Below are positions 47,549 to 60,021 of a stretch of DNA of 64,000 bases, one piece after another; position 1 is the first letter of the stretch; every line of letters starts with the position of its first letter. The stretch is from Mycobacterium sp. MYCO198283. GTDB lineage: Bacteria > Actinomycetota > Actinomycetes > Mycobacteriales > Mycobacteriaceae. Below the pieces are notes generated by a model, which was given only the letters and a program-made list of their open reading frames with translations, was not told the DNA's origin and searched no databases. The position numbers were made by a program, and so were the translations under genes. The stretch spans positions 248,001-312,000 of the forward strand of contig NZ_JAJQJI010000004.1 of assembly GCF_021213805.1 (NCBI RefSeq), in the 5' to 3' direction.

Positions 47549-48652
47549 GTGACCGGAACCGCCGAGCCGCTGCACGGCCCGCTCGAAGATCGCCACCGCG
47601 CACTCGGCGCGACCTTCGCCGAATTCGGTGGCTGGCTGATGCCGGTGGCGTACGCCGGCACCGTCGGCGAGCACATCGCCACCCGCACCGCGGTCGGGCT
47701 CTTCGACGTCAGCCACCTCGGTAAGGCGTCGGTGAGCGGGCCGGGCGCCGCCGAGTACGTCAACCGCGCGCTCACCAACGATCTGCGGCGCATCGGCCCC
47801 GGCAGGGCGCAGTACACGCTGTGCTGCACCGAGACCGGCGGGGTGATCGACGACCTGATCGCCTACTTCGTCGCCGAGGACGAGGTGTTCCTGGTGCCCA
47901 ACGCCGCCAACACCGCGGCGGTGGTGGCGGCGCTGCGGGCCGCTGCCCCCGCCGGCGTCACCGTCACCGACCTGCACCGCGCCTACGCGGTGCTGGCGGT
48001 GCAGGGACCGAGGTCCCCGCGGGTGCTGGCGGCGCTCGGGCTGCCGGCCGACATGGCCTACATGAGCTACGCCGACGCCGAATTCGCCGGCGTGAGCGTG
48101 CGGGTGTGCCGCACCGGCTACACCGGCGAGCTCGGCTACGAACTGCTGCCGCCGTGGGACGCCGCGGGCGAGGTGTTCGACGCGTTGCTGGCTGCGGTGC
48201 AGGCCGAGGGCGGCCAGCCCGCCGGGCTGGGCGCGCGCGACACCCTGCGCACCGAGATGGGATATCCGCTGAACGGCCACGAGCTGTCGGCCGACATCTC
48301 GCCGCTGCAGGCCCGCTGCGGCTGGGCGGTCGGCTGGCGCAAGGAGGCGTTCTGGGGCCGCGAGGCGCTGCTCGCGGAAAAGGAGGCCGGGCCGCGACGG
48401 CTGCTGCGTGGGCTCAAGGCGACGGGCCGCGGGGTGCTGCGGCCGGATCTGACCGTGCTCGACGGCGATCGCCCGGTCGGTGTCACCACCTCCGGCACCT
48501 TCTCGCCGACGCTGAAGGCGGGCATCGCGCTGGCGCTCATCGACACCGCCGCGGGCATCGACGACGGCGCGCTGGTGGACGTCGACGTGCGCGGCCGCCG
48601 GCTGCCGTGCGAGGTGGTGCTCCCGCCGTTCGTTCCCGCGAAGACGCGCTGA
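47549..48652 (+). CDS. gcvT: Aminomethyltransferase, glycine cleavage T protein
   Basis: 367 residues from the GTG at 47549. Transfers the methylene group of aminomethyl-lipoyl H protein to tetrahydrofolate. Motifs: [22 protein letters not shown] (catalytic-site Asp), GQ-type [22 protein letters not shown], and [21 protein letters not shown]. No glycine riboswitch is apparent because the start seems leaderless. No other glycine cleavage gene lies in the window; in M. tuberculosis gcvT (Rv2211c) is likewise apart from gcvB and gcvH. Confidence 0.94.
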   Translation: MTGTAEPLHGPLEDRHRALGATFAEFGGWLMPVAYAGTVGEHIATRTAVGLFDVSHLGKASVSGPGAAEYVNRALTNDLRRIGPGRAQYTLCCTETGGVIDDLIAYFVAEDEVFLVPNAANTAAVVAALRAAAPAGVTVTDLHRAYAVLAVQGPRSPRVLAALGLPADMAYMSYADAEFAGVSVRVCRTGYTGELGYELLPPWDAAGEVFDALLAAVQAEGGQPAGLGARDTLRTEMGYPLNGHELSADISPLQARCGWAVGWRKEAFWGREALLAEKEAGPRRLLRGLKATGRGVLRPDLTVLDGDRPVGVTTSGTFSPTLKAGIALALIDTAAGIDDGALVDVDVRGRRLPCEVVLPPFVPAKTR

Positions 48653-48693
48653 GCCGCCCTTCGCGACCCCGAAAACCCGGTGGCGCCGGCGGC

Positions 48694-48699
48694 TAGGAT
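48694..48699 (+). promoter_or_regulatory. -10 box TAGGAT, leaderless start for ilvE
   Basis: TAGGAT ends 6 nt before the ATG at 48706, which favours that ATG over the TTG at 48700. Confidence 0.5.
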
Positions 48700-48705
48700 T
48701 TGCCC

Positions 48706-49808
<1,103 letters not shown>

Positions 49809-49812
<4 letters not shown>

Positions 49813-50552
49813 GCGCCCACCACGCACCCGACCAGCGTGAGCGCGGCGGTGACCTCGATCGCCGCGCCCAGCACGTCGCCCGTGATCCCGCCGAAGCGAA
49901 TCACGCAGTGGCGCACCAGGACCGCGCCCGCCGCAAAGGCCACCAGCACCGCGACCGGGCCCTGCCACAGCCGCGCCGTGGCCACCGTCGACAACCCGAT
50001 CGCCGTCAGGCACCACAGCGCGACGACGACGGCGGGTTGGGTGCCGGCGACCGCGGCGCCCGAACCGCTGCCAGCGGCGGCGGGCACGCCGCGGCGGCAC
50101 GCCGACACCGCGGCCACCCGGCCCGCCAGCGCGGCCACCACGATCGCGGCCACCCCGTGCGGCGGGGCGGGTAGCGCGGCGATCGCCAGCGCCTGCACCA
50201 GGATCGCCGTCACCGCGGCCGCGACGCCGAGCGGGCCGGCGCTCCCGTCGCGCATCACCTGCAGCGCGCGCTCGGGTGCGCCGTAGCAGCCCAGCGCGTC
50301 GACGGTGTCGCAGAGCCCGTCGACGTGCAGCCCCCGCGTGAGCAGCATCGCCGCGGCCACCGCCAGCACGCCGGCGAGCGCGGACCCGGCGCCGAACGCG
50401 AGCGAGCCCACCCACCACACCGCGGCGACCGCACCGCCGACCACCAGCCCCACGACGGGCAGGGCGGTCATCATGCCGCGGCCCGGCGGCGGCATCCGGC
50501 CGCGCACCGGCAGCACCGTGCCGAACGCGAACGCCGCGGCGAGCGAACGCAT
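49809..50552 (-). CDS. cobS: Cobalamin synthase (CobS)
   Basis: 247 residues, multi-pass membrane enzyme that joins GDP-cobinamide with alpha-ribazole in the last B12 steps. Signatures: FGTVLPV near the start, [19 protein letters not shown] with the metal-binding His/Asp run, and RDGSAGPLG. Its ATG overlaps the cobT TGA by one base (TGATG), so the two are coupled. It is the end of the cobU-cobT-cobS operon. Confidence 0.94.
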
Positions 50553-51613
50553 CACGGCGAGTCGGGGGAGGACACGCCCGCATCGGAGAACGTCGCCATC
50601 GAGGCCAGGGTGGCCACCGCGGCCCGCAACACCGGCAGCGCCACCGCCGCCCCCGACCCCTCGCCGAGCCGCATCCCGAAGTCCACGATCGGCGCCAGAT
50701 CGAGGCGGGCCAGCGCCACGGCGTGCGCCGGCTCCGGTGAGCGATGACCGGCCTGCCACCAGCGCCGGGCGCCGGGCGCCAGCCGTTCGGCGACCAGCGC
50801 GGCGGCCGTCACCACCACCCCGTCGAGCAGCAGCGGCGTCCGGCGCACCGCGGCCTGCGCGCAGAAGCCCGCCATCGCGGCGAGGTCGGCGCCGCCACAC
50901 GTCCGCAGCGCCGCCATTGGGTCGCCGGCGGCGTGCCGGCCGCGGTACAGCGCGTCGCGCACCGCGGCGGTCTTGCGCATCCAGCCCGCGTCGTCGATGC
51001 CGGTACCGCGCCCCACCACCGCAACGGGTTCGCTGTCGGTCAGCAGGGCGATGAGAGTGGTTGCCGCCGTGGTGTTCCCGATGCCCATGTCGCCGCAGAT
51101 CAGCAGGTCCGCCCCGGCGTCGACCTCCTCGTCGGCGATCCGCCGGCCCGCCCGCACCGCCGCCACCGCCTCGTCGGCCGTCAGCGCGTCCTGGGTGGTG
51201 ATGTCCCCGCTGCCGCGCCGCACCTTGTGCGCGCCGATCGCCGGGGTGAGCGGTTCGTCCACGTCGACGGCGATGTCGGCGACGCGCACCGTCGCCCCGG
51301 CCTCCTCGGCGAGCACGTTGATCGCCGCGCCGCCGCGGTCGATGTTGGCGACCATCTGCGCGGTCACCTCCGGCGGATAGGCCGACACCCCCGCTGCCGC
51401 CACCCCGTGGTCGCCGGCGAACACCACCACCCGCGCCCGCTCGAACCGGCGCGGCGGGCACTGGCCCTGGCAGGCCGCCACCCACACCGACAGCTCCTCC
51501 AACCGGCCCAGGGCGCCCGCCGGTTTGGTCAACGTGCCCTGGCGGGCGCGGGCGTCCGCGGCGGCCGCCTCGTCGGGCGGCCCTACGGCGGGGAACTCGA
51601 CGGGATCGGTCAC
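50552..51613 (-). CDS. cobT: Nicotinate-nucleotide:dimethylbenzimidazole phosphoribosyltransferase (CobT)
   Basis: 353 residues from a GTG start. Makes alpha-ribazole phosphate, the lower ligand of B12. Motifs: [44 protein letters not shown] and the catalytic Glu region [10 protein letters not shown] near the end. Its GTG overlaps the TGA of cobU (GTGA). In M. tuberculosis cobT (Rv2207) pairs with cobS only; here cobU precedes them. Confidence 0.95.
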   Translation of the reverse strand: MTDPVEFPAVGPPDEAAAADARARQGTLTKPAGALGRLEELSVWVAACQGQCPPRRFERARVVVFAGDHGVAAAGVSAYPPEVTAQMVANIDRGGAAINVLAEEAGATVRVADIAVDVDEPLTPAIGAHKVRRGSGDITTQDALTADEAVAAVRAGRRIADEEVDAGADLLICGDMGIGNTTAATTLIALLTDSEPVAVVGRGTGIDDAGWMRKTAAVRDALYRGRHAAGDPMAALRTCGGADLAAMAGFCAQAAVRRTPLLLDGVVVTAAALVAERLAPGARRWWQAGHRSPEPAHAVALARLDLAPIVDFGMRLGEGSGAAVALPVLRAAVATLASMATFSDAGVSSPDSP

Positions 51614-52164
51614 GACGCGTCCTTGATGGGCACCGGGATGCCGGCGACGACCAGCACCACCCGGTCGCAGATCGCGGCCAGCCGCTGGTTCAGGGCGCCC
51701 AGCTCGTCGGCGAAGCGCCGTCCCGCGCGGAACGCCGGGACCACGCTCAACCCCACCTCGGGACTGACCAGCACCAGCGGCGAGGCGAACGCGGTGACGG
51801 CCGCCACGAAGTCGTCGGCGTCGGCGCGCACGGCCGCGGTCCGGGCGTCGTCGTCCCACGCCACCCGCCGATCAAAGGCGGCCGTCAGCCAGCCGCCGAC
51901 GTCGTCCACCAGCGTGGCGACCCCGGGCGCGTCGCGCAGCTGCTGCGGCACACCGGTGGTCTCCACGGTGCACCAGTGCGCCGGGCGTCGCAGCCGGTGG
52001 GCATGCACCCGCTCCTCCCAGGAGGCGTCGGTTCCCGGATCCGGGCACCAGCCCGTCGCGAGGTAACGCACGGGGGAGTCGACACCGACCGCGGACGCCG
52101 CCGCAGTCTCCGCCCACCGGGACTTGCCGGACCGGATCCCGCCCAGCACCAGAGTGCGCACCAC
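51610..52164 (-). CDS. cobU: Adenosylcobinamide kinase/guanylyltransferase (CobU)
   Basis: 184 residues from a GTG start. Phosphorylates and then activates adenosylcobinamide with GTP. P-loop GGIRSGKS at about 8-15, the RYLATG strand with the guanylylation region, HRLRRP (with the GMP-accepting His), VDDVGGWLT and [11 protein letters not shown]. First gene of cobU-cobT-cobS, each joined by stop/start overlap. It begins 6 bp after the DUF3043 stop, on the same strand. Confidence 0.93.
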   Translation of the reverse strand: MVRTLVLGGIRSGKSRWAETAAASAVGVDSPVRYLATGWCPDPGTDASWEERVHAHRLRRPAHWCTVETTGVPQQLRDAPGVATLVDDVGGWLTAAFDRRVAWDDDARTAAVRADADDFVAAVTAFASPLVLVSPEVGLSVVPAFRAGRRFADELGALNQRLAAICDRVVLVVAGIPVPIKDAS

Positions 52165-52170
52165 CGGCGG

Positions 52171-52842
52171 TCAGCCGACGTCGTCGCCGCGGTTCACCCG
52201 GGGCCGCGGCGCCCGCATCCGGCGCAACTGCGACGCCCGGCTCGCGGCGTAGAAACCGAGCCGCCACCGGCCCTCGGTATGGCCGGGGAACTTCTCGTCC
52301 GCCAGCCGGTTCACCCGCCGCCCGAGCAGGATCCCGTCGATCGCCATCAGCACGATCAGCGCGAGCAGCGCGGGCTGGGTGTAGGCGTAGAGCTGCGGCG
52401 GCATGGCGAGCATCAGGAACAGCAGACCGAGCGCCGACGGCATGAACAGGCCGAGCAGATTGCGCCGCGAGTCGACGTAGTCGCGGGCGAACTCCCGGAC
52501 CGGTCCGCGGTCGCGGGGGAGGAGGTAGCCCTCCTCGCCGGCCATCATGCGCTCGCGGCGTTCGGACATCGCCGAGCGTCGCTCCGAGCGCACCGCCCGC
52601 CGCTCCTCGCGGGAGAGCTTCGGCCCGCCGAGCTCCTTGCGCCGCCTGCGGGCCTCGGCCATGGTCATCGGCGCCGGGGCGACCGGTCCGCGCCGCCTGC
52701 TGGCGTCCCGCTTCGGGGTGGGCCGGCCCTTCGGGGCCGTGGTGCGGCGGGGCTCGGTCTCGACGCCGGCCGGCGCCGCCGCGGTGGACTCGACGGTCGA
52801 CGGCGCGGCGTCACTGCCCTTCTTGCGGCCCAGCGGGTTCAC
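52171..52842 (-). CDS. DUF3043 membrane protein (Rv2206-like)
   Basis: 223 residues from a GTG start. A basic, Arg/Lys/Pro/Ala-rich N-terminal half (about 1-115) includes [24 protein letters not shown]; two hydrophobic helices at about 135-170 follow, then a short Arg-rich tail. The family is conserved in Actinobacteria next to cobT/cobS or the glycerate kinase; no function is known. TAATCT on the minus strand lies 6 nt before the start. It leads the cobUTS operon. Confidence 0.9.
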   Translation of the reverse strand: MNPLGRKKGSDAAPSTVESTAAAPAGVETEPRRTTAPKGRPTPKRDASRRRGPVAPAPMTMAEARRRRKELGGPKLSREERRAVRSERRSAMSERRERMMAGEEGYLLPRDRGPVREFARDYVDSRRNLLGLFMPSALGLLFLMLAMPPQLYAYTQPALLALIVLMAIDGILLGRRVNRLADEKFPGHTEGRWRLGFYAASRASQLRRMRAPRPRVNRGDDVG

Positions 52843-52848
52843 GCTGCC

Positions 52849-52854
52849 AGATTA
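52849..52854 (-). promoter_or_regulatory. -10 box TAATCT, leaderless start for the DUF3043-cobUTS operon
   Basis: On the minus strand, TAATCT ends 6 nt before the GTG at 52842. Confidence 0.5.
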
Positions 52855-52912
52855 CTGCCGGCTGGCGGCCGGGCGGTTCGCGGCCCGGCATGCGACACAC
52901 CCGGTCCGCGCC

Positions 52913-52918
52913 TACTGT
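52913..52918 (+). promoter_or_regulatory. -10 box TACTGT for the glycerate kinase gene
   Basis: TACTGT ends 8 nt before the ATG at 52927. Confidence 0.5.
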
Positions 52919-52926
52919 TCCGAAGG

Positions 52927-54012
52927 ATGCGGGTGCTCATCGCGCCGGACAGTTTCGGCGACAGCCTGACCGCCGTGGCGGCCGCCGAGGCCATCGCGGC
53001 CGGCTGGGCGGGCTCGCGGCCCGGCGACGAGCTGACCCTGGCGCCCCAATCCGACGGCGGCCCAGGCTTCGTCGACGTGCTCGCGACGCGCCTCGGCCGG
53101 CGGCAGTGCGCCCGGGTGCGCGGCCCGGTGACCGGCGAGGTCGACGCCCAGTGGCTGCTGGACGCCGTCGGCGGCACCGCGTACCTCGAGTGCGCGCAGG
53201 CCTGCGGGCTCGCGCTGCTCGACGGCCCGCCCACGCCGCAGACCGCGCTCGCGGGCTCCACCTACGGGGTCGGCCAGCTGATCGCCGCCGCGCTCGACGC
53301 GGGCGCGGGCCGCATCGTCGTCGGGTTGGGCGGCAGCGCCACCACCGACGGCGGCCGGGGCATGGTCGGGGCCCTCGCACCCGACGGCAGCCCCGCGACG
53401 GCCCGGCGGCGCGTCGCCGGCGTCGAACTGATCGCCGCCTCCGACGTCGAACACCGGTTGCTCGGGCCGATGGGTGCGGCGGCGGTGTTCGGGCCGCAGA
53501 AGGGTGCCGACCCGCCGACCGTGGCGCTCTTGGAGGACCGGCTGCGACGGTGGGGTGCGGAGTTGGACGCGGCCGCCGGCCGGGCCGTCGCCGAGCTGCC
53601 CGGCGCCGGCGCGGCCGGTGGGCTCGGCGCCGCGCTGCTCGCGCTGGGCGCGCACCGGGAATCCGGCGCGGCGGTGATCGCGGGGCACACCGGGCTCGCC
53701 GCGGACATTGCGGCAGCCGACGTCGTGGTGACCGGCGAGGGCCGCCTCGACCACCAGTCGCTGCACGGCAAGGTCGTGGGCGCGCTCGCCGCCGCGGCCC
53801 GCGACGGCCGGGCGCGCGTGCTGGTGCTCGCCGGTCAGGTGGCGCTGTCGCCCGAAGAGCTGACGGCGGCCGGGATCACCGCGGCCCGGTCGCTGACCGA
53901 CCATGCCGGCTCGGTGGCGACCGCCATGGCCGACGCGCGCCACCAGCTCGAGAGCCTGGCGGCGGTGACCGCCGCACAGGTCGGGAATAGCGACCCCAGC
54001 GGGTACCGTTGA
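52927..54012 (+). CDS. Glycerate kinase, GckI/GlxK type
   Basis: 361 residues from the ATG at 52927; the frame runs back to 51976. Phosphorylates glycerate. Motifs: [21 protein letters not shown] (the family usually has DSFKG), [46 protein letters not shown] and [12 protein letters not shown]. It matches Rv2205c in place. Divergent from the DUF3043 gene with 84 bp between the starts, and followed 52 bp later by erpA. Confidence 0.93.
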   Translation: MRVLIAPDSFGDSLTAVAAAEAIAAGWAGSRPGDELTLAPQSDGGPGFVDVLATRLGRRQCARVRGPVTGEVDAQWLLDAVGGTAYLECAQACGLALLDGPPTPQTALAGSTYGVGQLIAAALDAGAGRIVVGLGGSATTDGGRGMVGALAPDGSPATARRRVAGVELIAASDVEHRLLGPMGAAAVFGPQKGADPPTVALLEDRLRRWGAELDAAAGRAVAELPGAGAAGGLGAALLALGAHRESGAAVIAGHTGLAADIAAADVVVTGEGRLDHQSLHGKVVGALAAAARDGRARVLVLAGQVALSPEELTAAGITAARSLTDHAGSVATAMADARHQLESLAAVTAAQVGNSDPSGYR

Positions 54013-54064
54013 GAGTCGGGGAGCACTTCCGGTCACGCCGGAGGACCAGCACGAGGGAGATGCA

Positions 54065-54424
54065 ATGACTGTTCAGGACGAGTCGACCACCACGGCGACC
54101 CACGGCGTGCTGCTGACGGACGCCGCGGCGGCCAAGGCCAAGGCGCTCCTCGACCAGGAGGGCCGTGACGACCTCGCGCTGCGCATCGCCGTGCAGCCCG
54201 GCGGCTGCGCCGGGTTGCGCTACAACCTGTTCTTCGACGACCGCTCACTCGACGGCGACCTGACCGCCGACTTCGGCGGCGTCACGCTGACCGTCGACCG
54301 GATGAGCGCCCCCTACGTGCAGGGCGCCACCATCGACTTCGTCGACACCATCGAGAAGCAGGGCTTCACGATCGACAACCCGAACGCCACCGGCTCCTGC
54401 GCCTGCGGCGACTCGTTCAACTGA
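54065..54424 (+). CDS. erpA: A-type iron-sulfur carrier protein (ErpA-like)
   Basis: 119 residues. Carries Fe-S clusters to target proteins. HesB/IscA fold with GVLLTDAAAAKAKALL, GGCAGLRYNLFF (first ligand Cys) and the C-terminal SCACGDSF (two ligand Cys). GAGGGAG lies upstream of the ATG. It corresponds to Rv2204c. It converges on the DUF membrane protein gene, with 4 bp between the stops. Confidence 0.93.
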   Translation: MTVQDESTTTATHGVLLTDAAAAKAKALLDQEGRDDLALRIAVQPGGCAGLRYNLFFDDRSLDGDLTADFGGVTLTVDRMSAPYVQGATIDFVDTIEKQGFTIDNPNATGSCACGDSFN

Positions 54425-54428
54425 CCCG

Positions 54429-55061
54429 TCAGAACTGCCCGGCGGGGCGCAGCAGGTAGGAGCACACCAGGACCTCACCGTCCTGGGACAGCAGCTGTGC
54501 CACCGCCTGGACCTCCTCTTCGTCGGCGCCGTCGAACGGCACCACCGCCATGGTGAACAGCACCTGGCCCGTCCGTGGTGACGAGTAGACGATCTTGTCG
54601 ACCGACACCACGCGCGCGCTCTCGAATTGCTTGCGGTAGGCGTCGCTGCTGAGCTTCGCGAGCTGTTCGTCCGCGCGGCGGTCCTTCGCCTCGTCGTAGA
54701 TCCCGCACAGCATGTTCCGCGTGATCGCGTCGATGTCGGCGTCCTGCAGCGCGTCGAGGTAGTGCTGGATCGCGGCCCGGGCGTTGTCCGGCGTCAGCCG
54801 CTCGCCGCCGCCGTCACCGCGCCTGTCGACCACCGCGAAGAACGCCGCCGCGCCGACCACCGCGAGCGCCGCCACCGTCGCGATCGCCACCGCCGGCCAG
54901 CGGCGTCGCGGCCGCTGCGGGTATTCCACCGGCGGCGGCAGCACGCCCGGATACTCCGCGCCGCCGGCATCGAACGCCGGCTGCCCCGGTTGCGGGGCGT
55001 GGTCGTCGTAGGCGGGCGGGACGGCGGTCGGTTCGGGATCGGGCGAGTTCTCACCGGCCAT
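54429..55061 (-). CDS. Single-pass membrane protein of unknown function (Rv2203-like)
   Basis: 210 residues from the ATG at 55061. A Pro/Asp/Glu-rich cytoplasmic N-terminus (about 1-55) is followed by one membrane helix (about 58-78, AVAIATVAALAVVGAAAFFAV) and an extracytoplasmic domain with two Cys (MLCGIYDEA and VLVCSYLLRP). The exported part has the size and shape of NTF2-like Rv0361-type domains (NARAAIQHYLDALQDADIDAI). Function unknown. It lies divergent from adoK. Confidence 0.88.
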   Translation of the reverse strand: MAGENSPDPEPTAVPPAYDDHAPQPGQPAFDAGGAEYPGVLPPPVEYPQRPRRRWPAVAIATVAALAVVGAAAFFAVVDRRGDGGGERLTPDNARAAIQHYLDALQDADIDAITRNMLCGIYDEAKDRRADEQLAKLSSDAYRKQFESARVVSVDKIVYSSPRTGQVLFTMAVVPFDGADEEEVQAVAQLLSQDGEVLVCSYLLRPAGQF

Positions 55062-55207
55062 GACAGAAGGCTCTTTCCGTAGTCGTCGCGGGCGACGCCG
55101 TGCGGCCACCGATGGCTGTTGCGCCGGACCGTCTGTCGTCGGCGACGAGCACGTGAAGGCAGGTTAGCGCACCCGCCGGTCGGCGTCGGGCCGCGCGACC
55201 CGGGTAG

Positions 55208-56230
<1,023 letters not shown>

Positions 56231-58198
56231 CTACAGCTGCACGGGGTACTGCGGCTCGCTGATCGACGGCTCGATGCTGCGCTCGACGAAGATCGCGTGC
56301 CACAGCATGAAGATCAGCACCGTCCACAGCCGGCGGCTGTGGTCGATGTCGCCGGTCAGGTGCTCGTCGAGCATGCGGCGCACCCCGGCGCGGTCGATCA
56401 GCTCGTCGGTCTGCGACTGCGCGATGAGCTGCTGCGCCCAGTCGAGCAGCTCGCCGGACCGCAGCCAATGCCGGATCGGCACCGGGAACCCGAGCTTGGG
56501 GCGGTGCAGGACGTGAGCGGGCACGATCGGCTCCAGCGCCCGGCGCAGCGCGTACTTGGTCGTCGTCCGGGTGATCTTGGCGTCCAGCGGCAACCGGGAC
56601 GCCACCGCGAACACCTCGGGGTCCAGGAACGGCACCCGCAGCTCGAGGGAGTTCGCCATGGTCATCTTGTCGGCCTTCACCAGGATGTCGCCGCGCAGCC
56701 AGGTGAACAGGTCGAGGTGCTGCATCCGGGCCACCGGATCCCAGCCGCGGGACTGTTCGTAGATCGGGGCGGTGACGTCGGTGTGGGTCCACTCGGGCCG
56801 GAACTCGCGCAGCACCGCGCGCAGCTGGTCGTCGTTGAAGCTGCGGGCGTTGCCGTAGTACCGCTCCTCCAGCGGCTGAGAGCCGCGCTGCAGCAGGCTC
56901 TTGCCGCGCATGCCCTCCGGCAGCGGGGCGGCGACCCGGCGCATCGACCGGCGCAGCGGCGGCGGCAGGTACTCGAACGGCCGCAGCGAGAGCGGCTCGC
57001 GGTAGATCGTGTAGCCGCCGAAGAGCTCGTCGGCCCCCTCGCCCGACAGCACCACCTTGACGTGTTTGCGCGCCTCGCGGGCGATGAAATACAGCGGCAC
57101 CAGCGCCGGGTCCGCGACGGGTTCGTCCAGATACCAGACGATCGCCGGCAGCGCCTCGACGAACTCCGCCGGACTGACCACCTTGGTGACGTGGCGGGCG
57201 CCGATGGCCTCCGCGGACGCCACCGCGACGTCGACCTCGGAGAAACCTTCCCGCTCGAAGCCGGTCGTGAAGGTGATGAGCCGCGGATTGTGGCGGATCG
57301 CCAGCGCGGCGATGGCCGTCGAGTCGATGCCGCCGGACAGGAACGCGCCGACGGTCACGTCGGCGCGCATGTGCTTGGCGACGGAGTCCTCCAGCGCGGC
57401 GGTGATCTCGTCGAACCGGCGCTGCTCCTCGCCCGCGGCGATCGGCTGGGCGGCGAACCGGGGCCGGAAGTAGCGGGTGACCGCCGGTGCCGCGCCGGGC
57501 CGGATGACGGCGTAGCTGCCCGATTCGAGCCGCCGGACGCCGCGGTGCAGGGTCTCCGGCTCGGGCACGTACTGCAGCACGGTGTAGTGCTGCACGGCGC
57601 GCACGTCGAGGGCGGTGTCGAAGCCGATCACGTCGGCGAGGACGAGCAGGCACTTCTTCTCACTGGCGACGGCGGTGCCGCCCGGTCCGGTCGCGAGGAA
57701 CAGCGGCTTGATGCCGAACGGGTCCCGCGCCACGAACAGCTCGCCGGCCCCGGTGTCCCACAGCGCGAACGCGAACATGCCGCGCAGCCGGTGCAGCGCC
57801 TCGGGACCCCAGTGGTGGTAGGCCGCGACGATCGCCTCCCCGTCGCCATCGGTCGCGAACACGGCGCCGAACTCCGAGCGCAGTGCGTCGCGCAGCTCCA
57901 GGTAGTTGTAGATCTCGCCGTTGAACACCAGCACATAGCGGTCGGGCGCCTCGGGCGGGCCCCAGCGCAGCGGCTGGTGCGAGTGCGCGATGTCGATGAT
58001 CGAGAGCCGGTTGAACCCGAACACGACGCCGGCGCCCTCGACGTCGGTGCCGGCGCCGCTCGGGGTCAGGTCCGACCAGGTGCCCGGTTCGTCGGGGCCG
58101 CGGTGCCGCATGTGTCGCGTCGCGTCCCCGACGGCGCGCTCGGTGGCCGTCGAGACCGGGGCGGACGGGTCGGAAACGAAGGCCAGCAGTCCGCACAC
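56231..58198 (-). CDS. asnB: Asparagine synthetase, glutamine-hydrolysing (AsnB)
   Basis: 655 residues from the GTG at 58198, which places the glutaminase nucleophile Cys at position 2 (VCGLLAF). The N-terminal Ntn glutaminase has HRGPD, FGFNRLSIID and VFNGEIYNY. The C-terminal synthetase has the PPi loop FLSGGIDSTAIAAL and SGEGADELFGGY. Makes Asn from Asp, Gln and ATP; in M. tuberculosis AsnB (Rv2201) is also linked to amidation of cell-wall diaminopimelate. The frame is open further upstream to 58603 over ctaC and is not coding there. Confidence 0.95.
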   Translation of the reverse strand: MCGLLAFVSDPSAPVSTATERAVGDATRHMRHRGPDEPGTWSDLTPSGAGTDVEGAGVVFGFNRLSIIDIAHSHQPLRWGPPEAPDRYVLVFNGEIYNYLELRDALRSEFGAVFATDGDGEAIVAAYHHWGPEALHRLRGMFAFALWDTGAGELFVARDPFGIKPLFLATGPGGTAVASEKKCLLVLADVIGFDTALDVRAVQHYTVLQYVPEPETLHRGVRRLESGSYAVIRPGAAPAVTRYFRPRFAAQPIAAGEEQRRFDEITAALEDSVAKHMRADVTVGAFLSGGIDSTAIAALAIRHNPRLITFTTGFEREGFSEVDVAVASAEAIGARHVTKVVSPAEFVEALPAIVWYLDEPVADPALVPLYFIAREARKHVKVVLSGEGADELFGGYTIYREPLSLRPFEYLPPPLRRSMRRVAAPLPEGMRGKSLLQRGSQPLEERYYGNARSFNDDQLRAVLREFRPEWTHTDVTAPIYEQSRGWDPVARMQHLDLFTWLRGDILVKADKMTMANSLELRVPFLDPEVFAVASRLPLDAKITRTTTKYALRRALEPIVPAHVLHRPKLGFPVPIRHWLRSGELLDWAQQLIAQSQTDELIDRAGVRRMLDEHLTGDIDHSRRLWTVLIFMLWHAIFVERSIEPSISEPQYPVQL

Positions 58199-58288
58199 CG
58201 GGCTCAGTATGCCGCACCACCGCGGGCGGGCCGCAGCCGGCGAGCAGCCCGGCGGCAGGTGTGCCGTGAGCCCCGCCGGGCGGTGGTC

Positions 58289-58304
58289 TACGCTGCGTAG
58301 TATT
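58289..58304. promoter_or_regulatory. Perfect palindrome overlapping the ctaC -10 box
   Basis: CTACGCTGCGTAG (58289-58301) is a perfect 13-base palindrome, and a -10-like TAGTAT (58299-58304) overlaps its right arm, 51 nt before ctaC. The palindrome is a candidate operator for oxidase expression. Confidence 0.45.
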
Positions 58305-58355
58305 CGACTGGCGATGGTTTTCATCTGCCCAGCGGTGACTTGAGGAGGCGCCACC

Positions 58356-59399
58356 GTGACACGCTCCCGTCGGTTCCGTGCGCTGGCGACGGCCGCCACG
58401 CTGGGGGTGCTGGCCTTGACGCTGAGCGGTTGCTCGTGGTCGGAGGCGCTGGGCCTCGGCTGGCCGCAGGGCATCACCCCCGAAGGCCGCGTCAACCGCG
58501 AGCTGTGGATCGGCTCGGTGGTCGCCGCGCTCGTCGTCGGCGTCATCGTGTTCGGCCTCACGTTCTGGACGGCGGCGTTCCACCGCAAGAAGGCCACCGA
58601 CACCGACTTCCCCCGGCAGTTCGGCTACAACATGCCGCTCGAGATCGTGCTGACGGTCATTCCCTTCCTCATCATCTCGGTGCTCTTCTACTTCACGGTG
58701 CTGGTCCAGGAGCGGGTCACGGCCATCGAGAAGGACCCGGAAGTGGTCGTCGACGTGACGGCGTTCCAGTGGAACTGGAAGTTCGGCTACCAGAAGGTCA
58801 ACTTCAACGACGGCACCTTCGGGCCGTGGGAGGGGCTCGTTCCCGATCCACCCCAGGCCGAGTCCCGGCCGCCCGCCGAGGGGGCCGAGGGCAGCGGCGA
58901 CTCCGGTCACGAGCGCGTCGGTGCCATCGCCGGCCGCAACCCCGAGGACCGCAGCTACCTGAACTGGGACCGGGTGGAGACCGTCGGCACCACCCAGGAG
59001 ATCCCGGTGTTGGTGCTCCCGGTCGGCAAGCGGATCGAGTTCCAGCTGGCGTCGGCCGACGTCATCCACTCGTTCTGGCCCGTCGAATTCAACTTCAAGC
59101 GCGACGTGATGCCCAACCCGAAACAGAACAACTCACAGAACGTCTTCCAAGTCGAGAAGATCGACAAGACCGGCGCGTTCGTCGGCCGGTGCGCCGAACT
59201 GTGCGGCACCTACCACGCGATGATGAACTTCGAGGTCCGCGTCGTGGAGCCGAACCTGTTCGTCACCTACCTGGAGGGCCGCGAGCGAGGGCTCACCAAC
59301 GCGCAGGCGCTCGACCTGATCGGCGAGGAACCCTACGCCACCACCACCAAGCCGTTCCCGGCCCAGCGCGGCGAGCTGGCGTCGCAGGCGTCTAAGTAG
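58356..59399 (+). CDS. ctaC: Cytochrome aa3 oxidase subunit II (CtaC)
   Basis: 347 residues from a GTG with GAGGAGG upstream. Lipoprotein signal peptide with lipobox LSGC (Cys26). Two membrane helices (about 52-74 and 93-115) precede the cupredoxin domain holding the CuA site [12 protein letters not shown] (Cys279, Cys283, His287 and Met), with an earlier His in DVIHSFW. An insertion rich in Pro/Glu/Gly (about 160-190) is typical of actinobacterial subunit II. Takes electrons from the bcc complex (qcrB, qcrA below) in the supercomplex. ctaF follows 9 bp later. Confidence 0.96.
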   Translation: MTRSRRFRALATAATLGVLALTLSGCSWSEALGLGWPQGITPEGRVNRELWIGSVVAALVVGVIVFGLTFWTAAFHRKKATDTDFPRQFGYNMPLEIVLTVIPFLIISVLFYFTVLVQERVTAIEKDPEVVVDVTAFQWNWKFGYQKVNFNDGTFGPWEGLVPDPPQAESRPPAEGAEGSGDSGHERVGAIAGRNPEDRSYLNWDRVETVGTTQEIPVLVLPVGKRIEFQLASADVIHSFWPVEFNFKRDVMPNPKQNNSQNVFQVEKIDKTGAFVGRCAELCGTYHAMMNFEVRVVEPNLFVTYLEGRERGLTNAQALDLIGEEPYATTTKPFPAQRGELASQASK

Positions 59400-59408
59400 G
59401 AGGCGAGC

Positions 59409-59828
59409 ATGAACATCGAGGCCCGGCTCTTCGAGATCCTGACCGCGTTCTTCGCCCTGGCGTCCGTGGTGTACGCGGTGCTGACCGCACTGTTCAGCCC
59501 GGGCGGCGTCGAGTGGGCGGGAGCCACCGCGCTGGTGCTGACGACCGGCCTGGCCTTGATCATCGCCACGTTCTTCCGCTTCGTCGCCCGCCGGCTCGAC
59601 ACCCGGCCGGAGGACTACGAGGAAGCCGAGATCGCCGACGGCGCCGGGGAGCTCGGCTTCTTCAGCCCGCACAGCTGGTGGCCGATCTCCATCGCGCTGT
59701 CCGGCTCGGTCACGGCCGTCGGCACGGCGCTGTGGCTGCCGTGGCTGATGTTCGCCGGTGTCTGCTTCATCCTCGCCACCGTGGCGGGGCTGGTCTTCGA
59801 GTACTACATCGGTCCGGAGAAGCACTGA
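59409..59828 (+). CDS. ctaF: Cytochrome aa3 oxidase subunit IV (CtaF)
   Basis: 139-residue membrane protein with four helices in two pairs. Start [10 protein letters not shown] and the block [20 protein letters not shown] are characteristic of actinobacterial CtaF. GGAGG overlaps the ctaC stop, giving close coupling. It is a structural subunit of the bcc-aa3 supercomplex. Confidence 0.95.
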   Translation: MNIEARLFEILTAFFALASVVYAVLTALFSPGGVEWAGATALVLTTGLALIIATFFRFVARRLDTRPEDYEEAEIADGAGELGFFSPHSWWPISIALSGSVTAVGTALWLPWLMFAGVCFILATVAGLVFEYYIGPEKH

Positions 59829-59916
59829 CCGCTGCCGTGGCGGCGAAGGTCGCGATCGCGCGACGCTGCGCCCGCCCACCGGCGTGCAGGTCGCGGATCC
59901 GGTGCAGCTCGTTCGG

Positions 59917-59922
59917 TAGGGT
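59917..59922 (+). promoter_or_regulatory. -10 box candidate TAGGGT upstream of mmpS3
   Basis: TAGGGT sits about 100 nt before the mmpS3 ATG, in a 193-bp gap, allowing a leadered transcript for mmpS3 and the next gene. Confidence 0.35.
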
Positions 59923-60021
59923 GTCCCCGGATGCAGGCCGCCGGGGTACCGGCGCGCCCAGCGGATGGGGACCCGGAGTGCCGCAGCTGGCCGCCGGGCG
60001 TGGTGGAGAGGTAGCAGGCAT

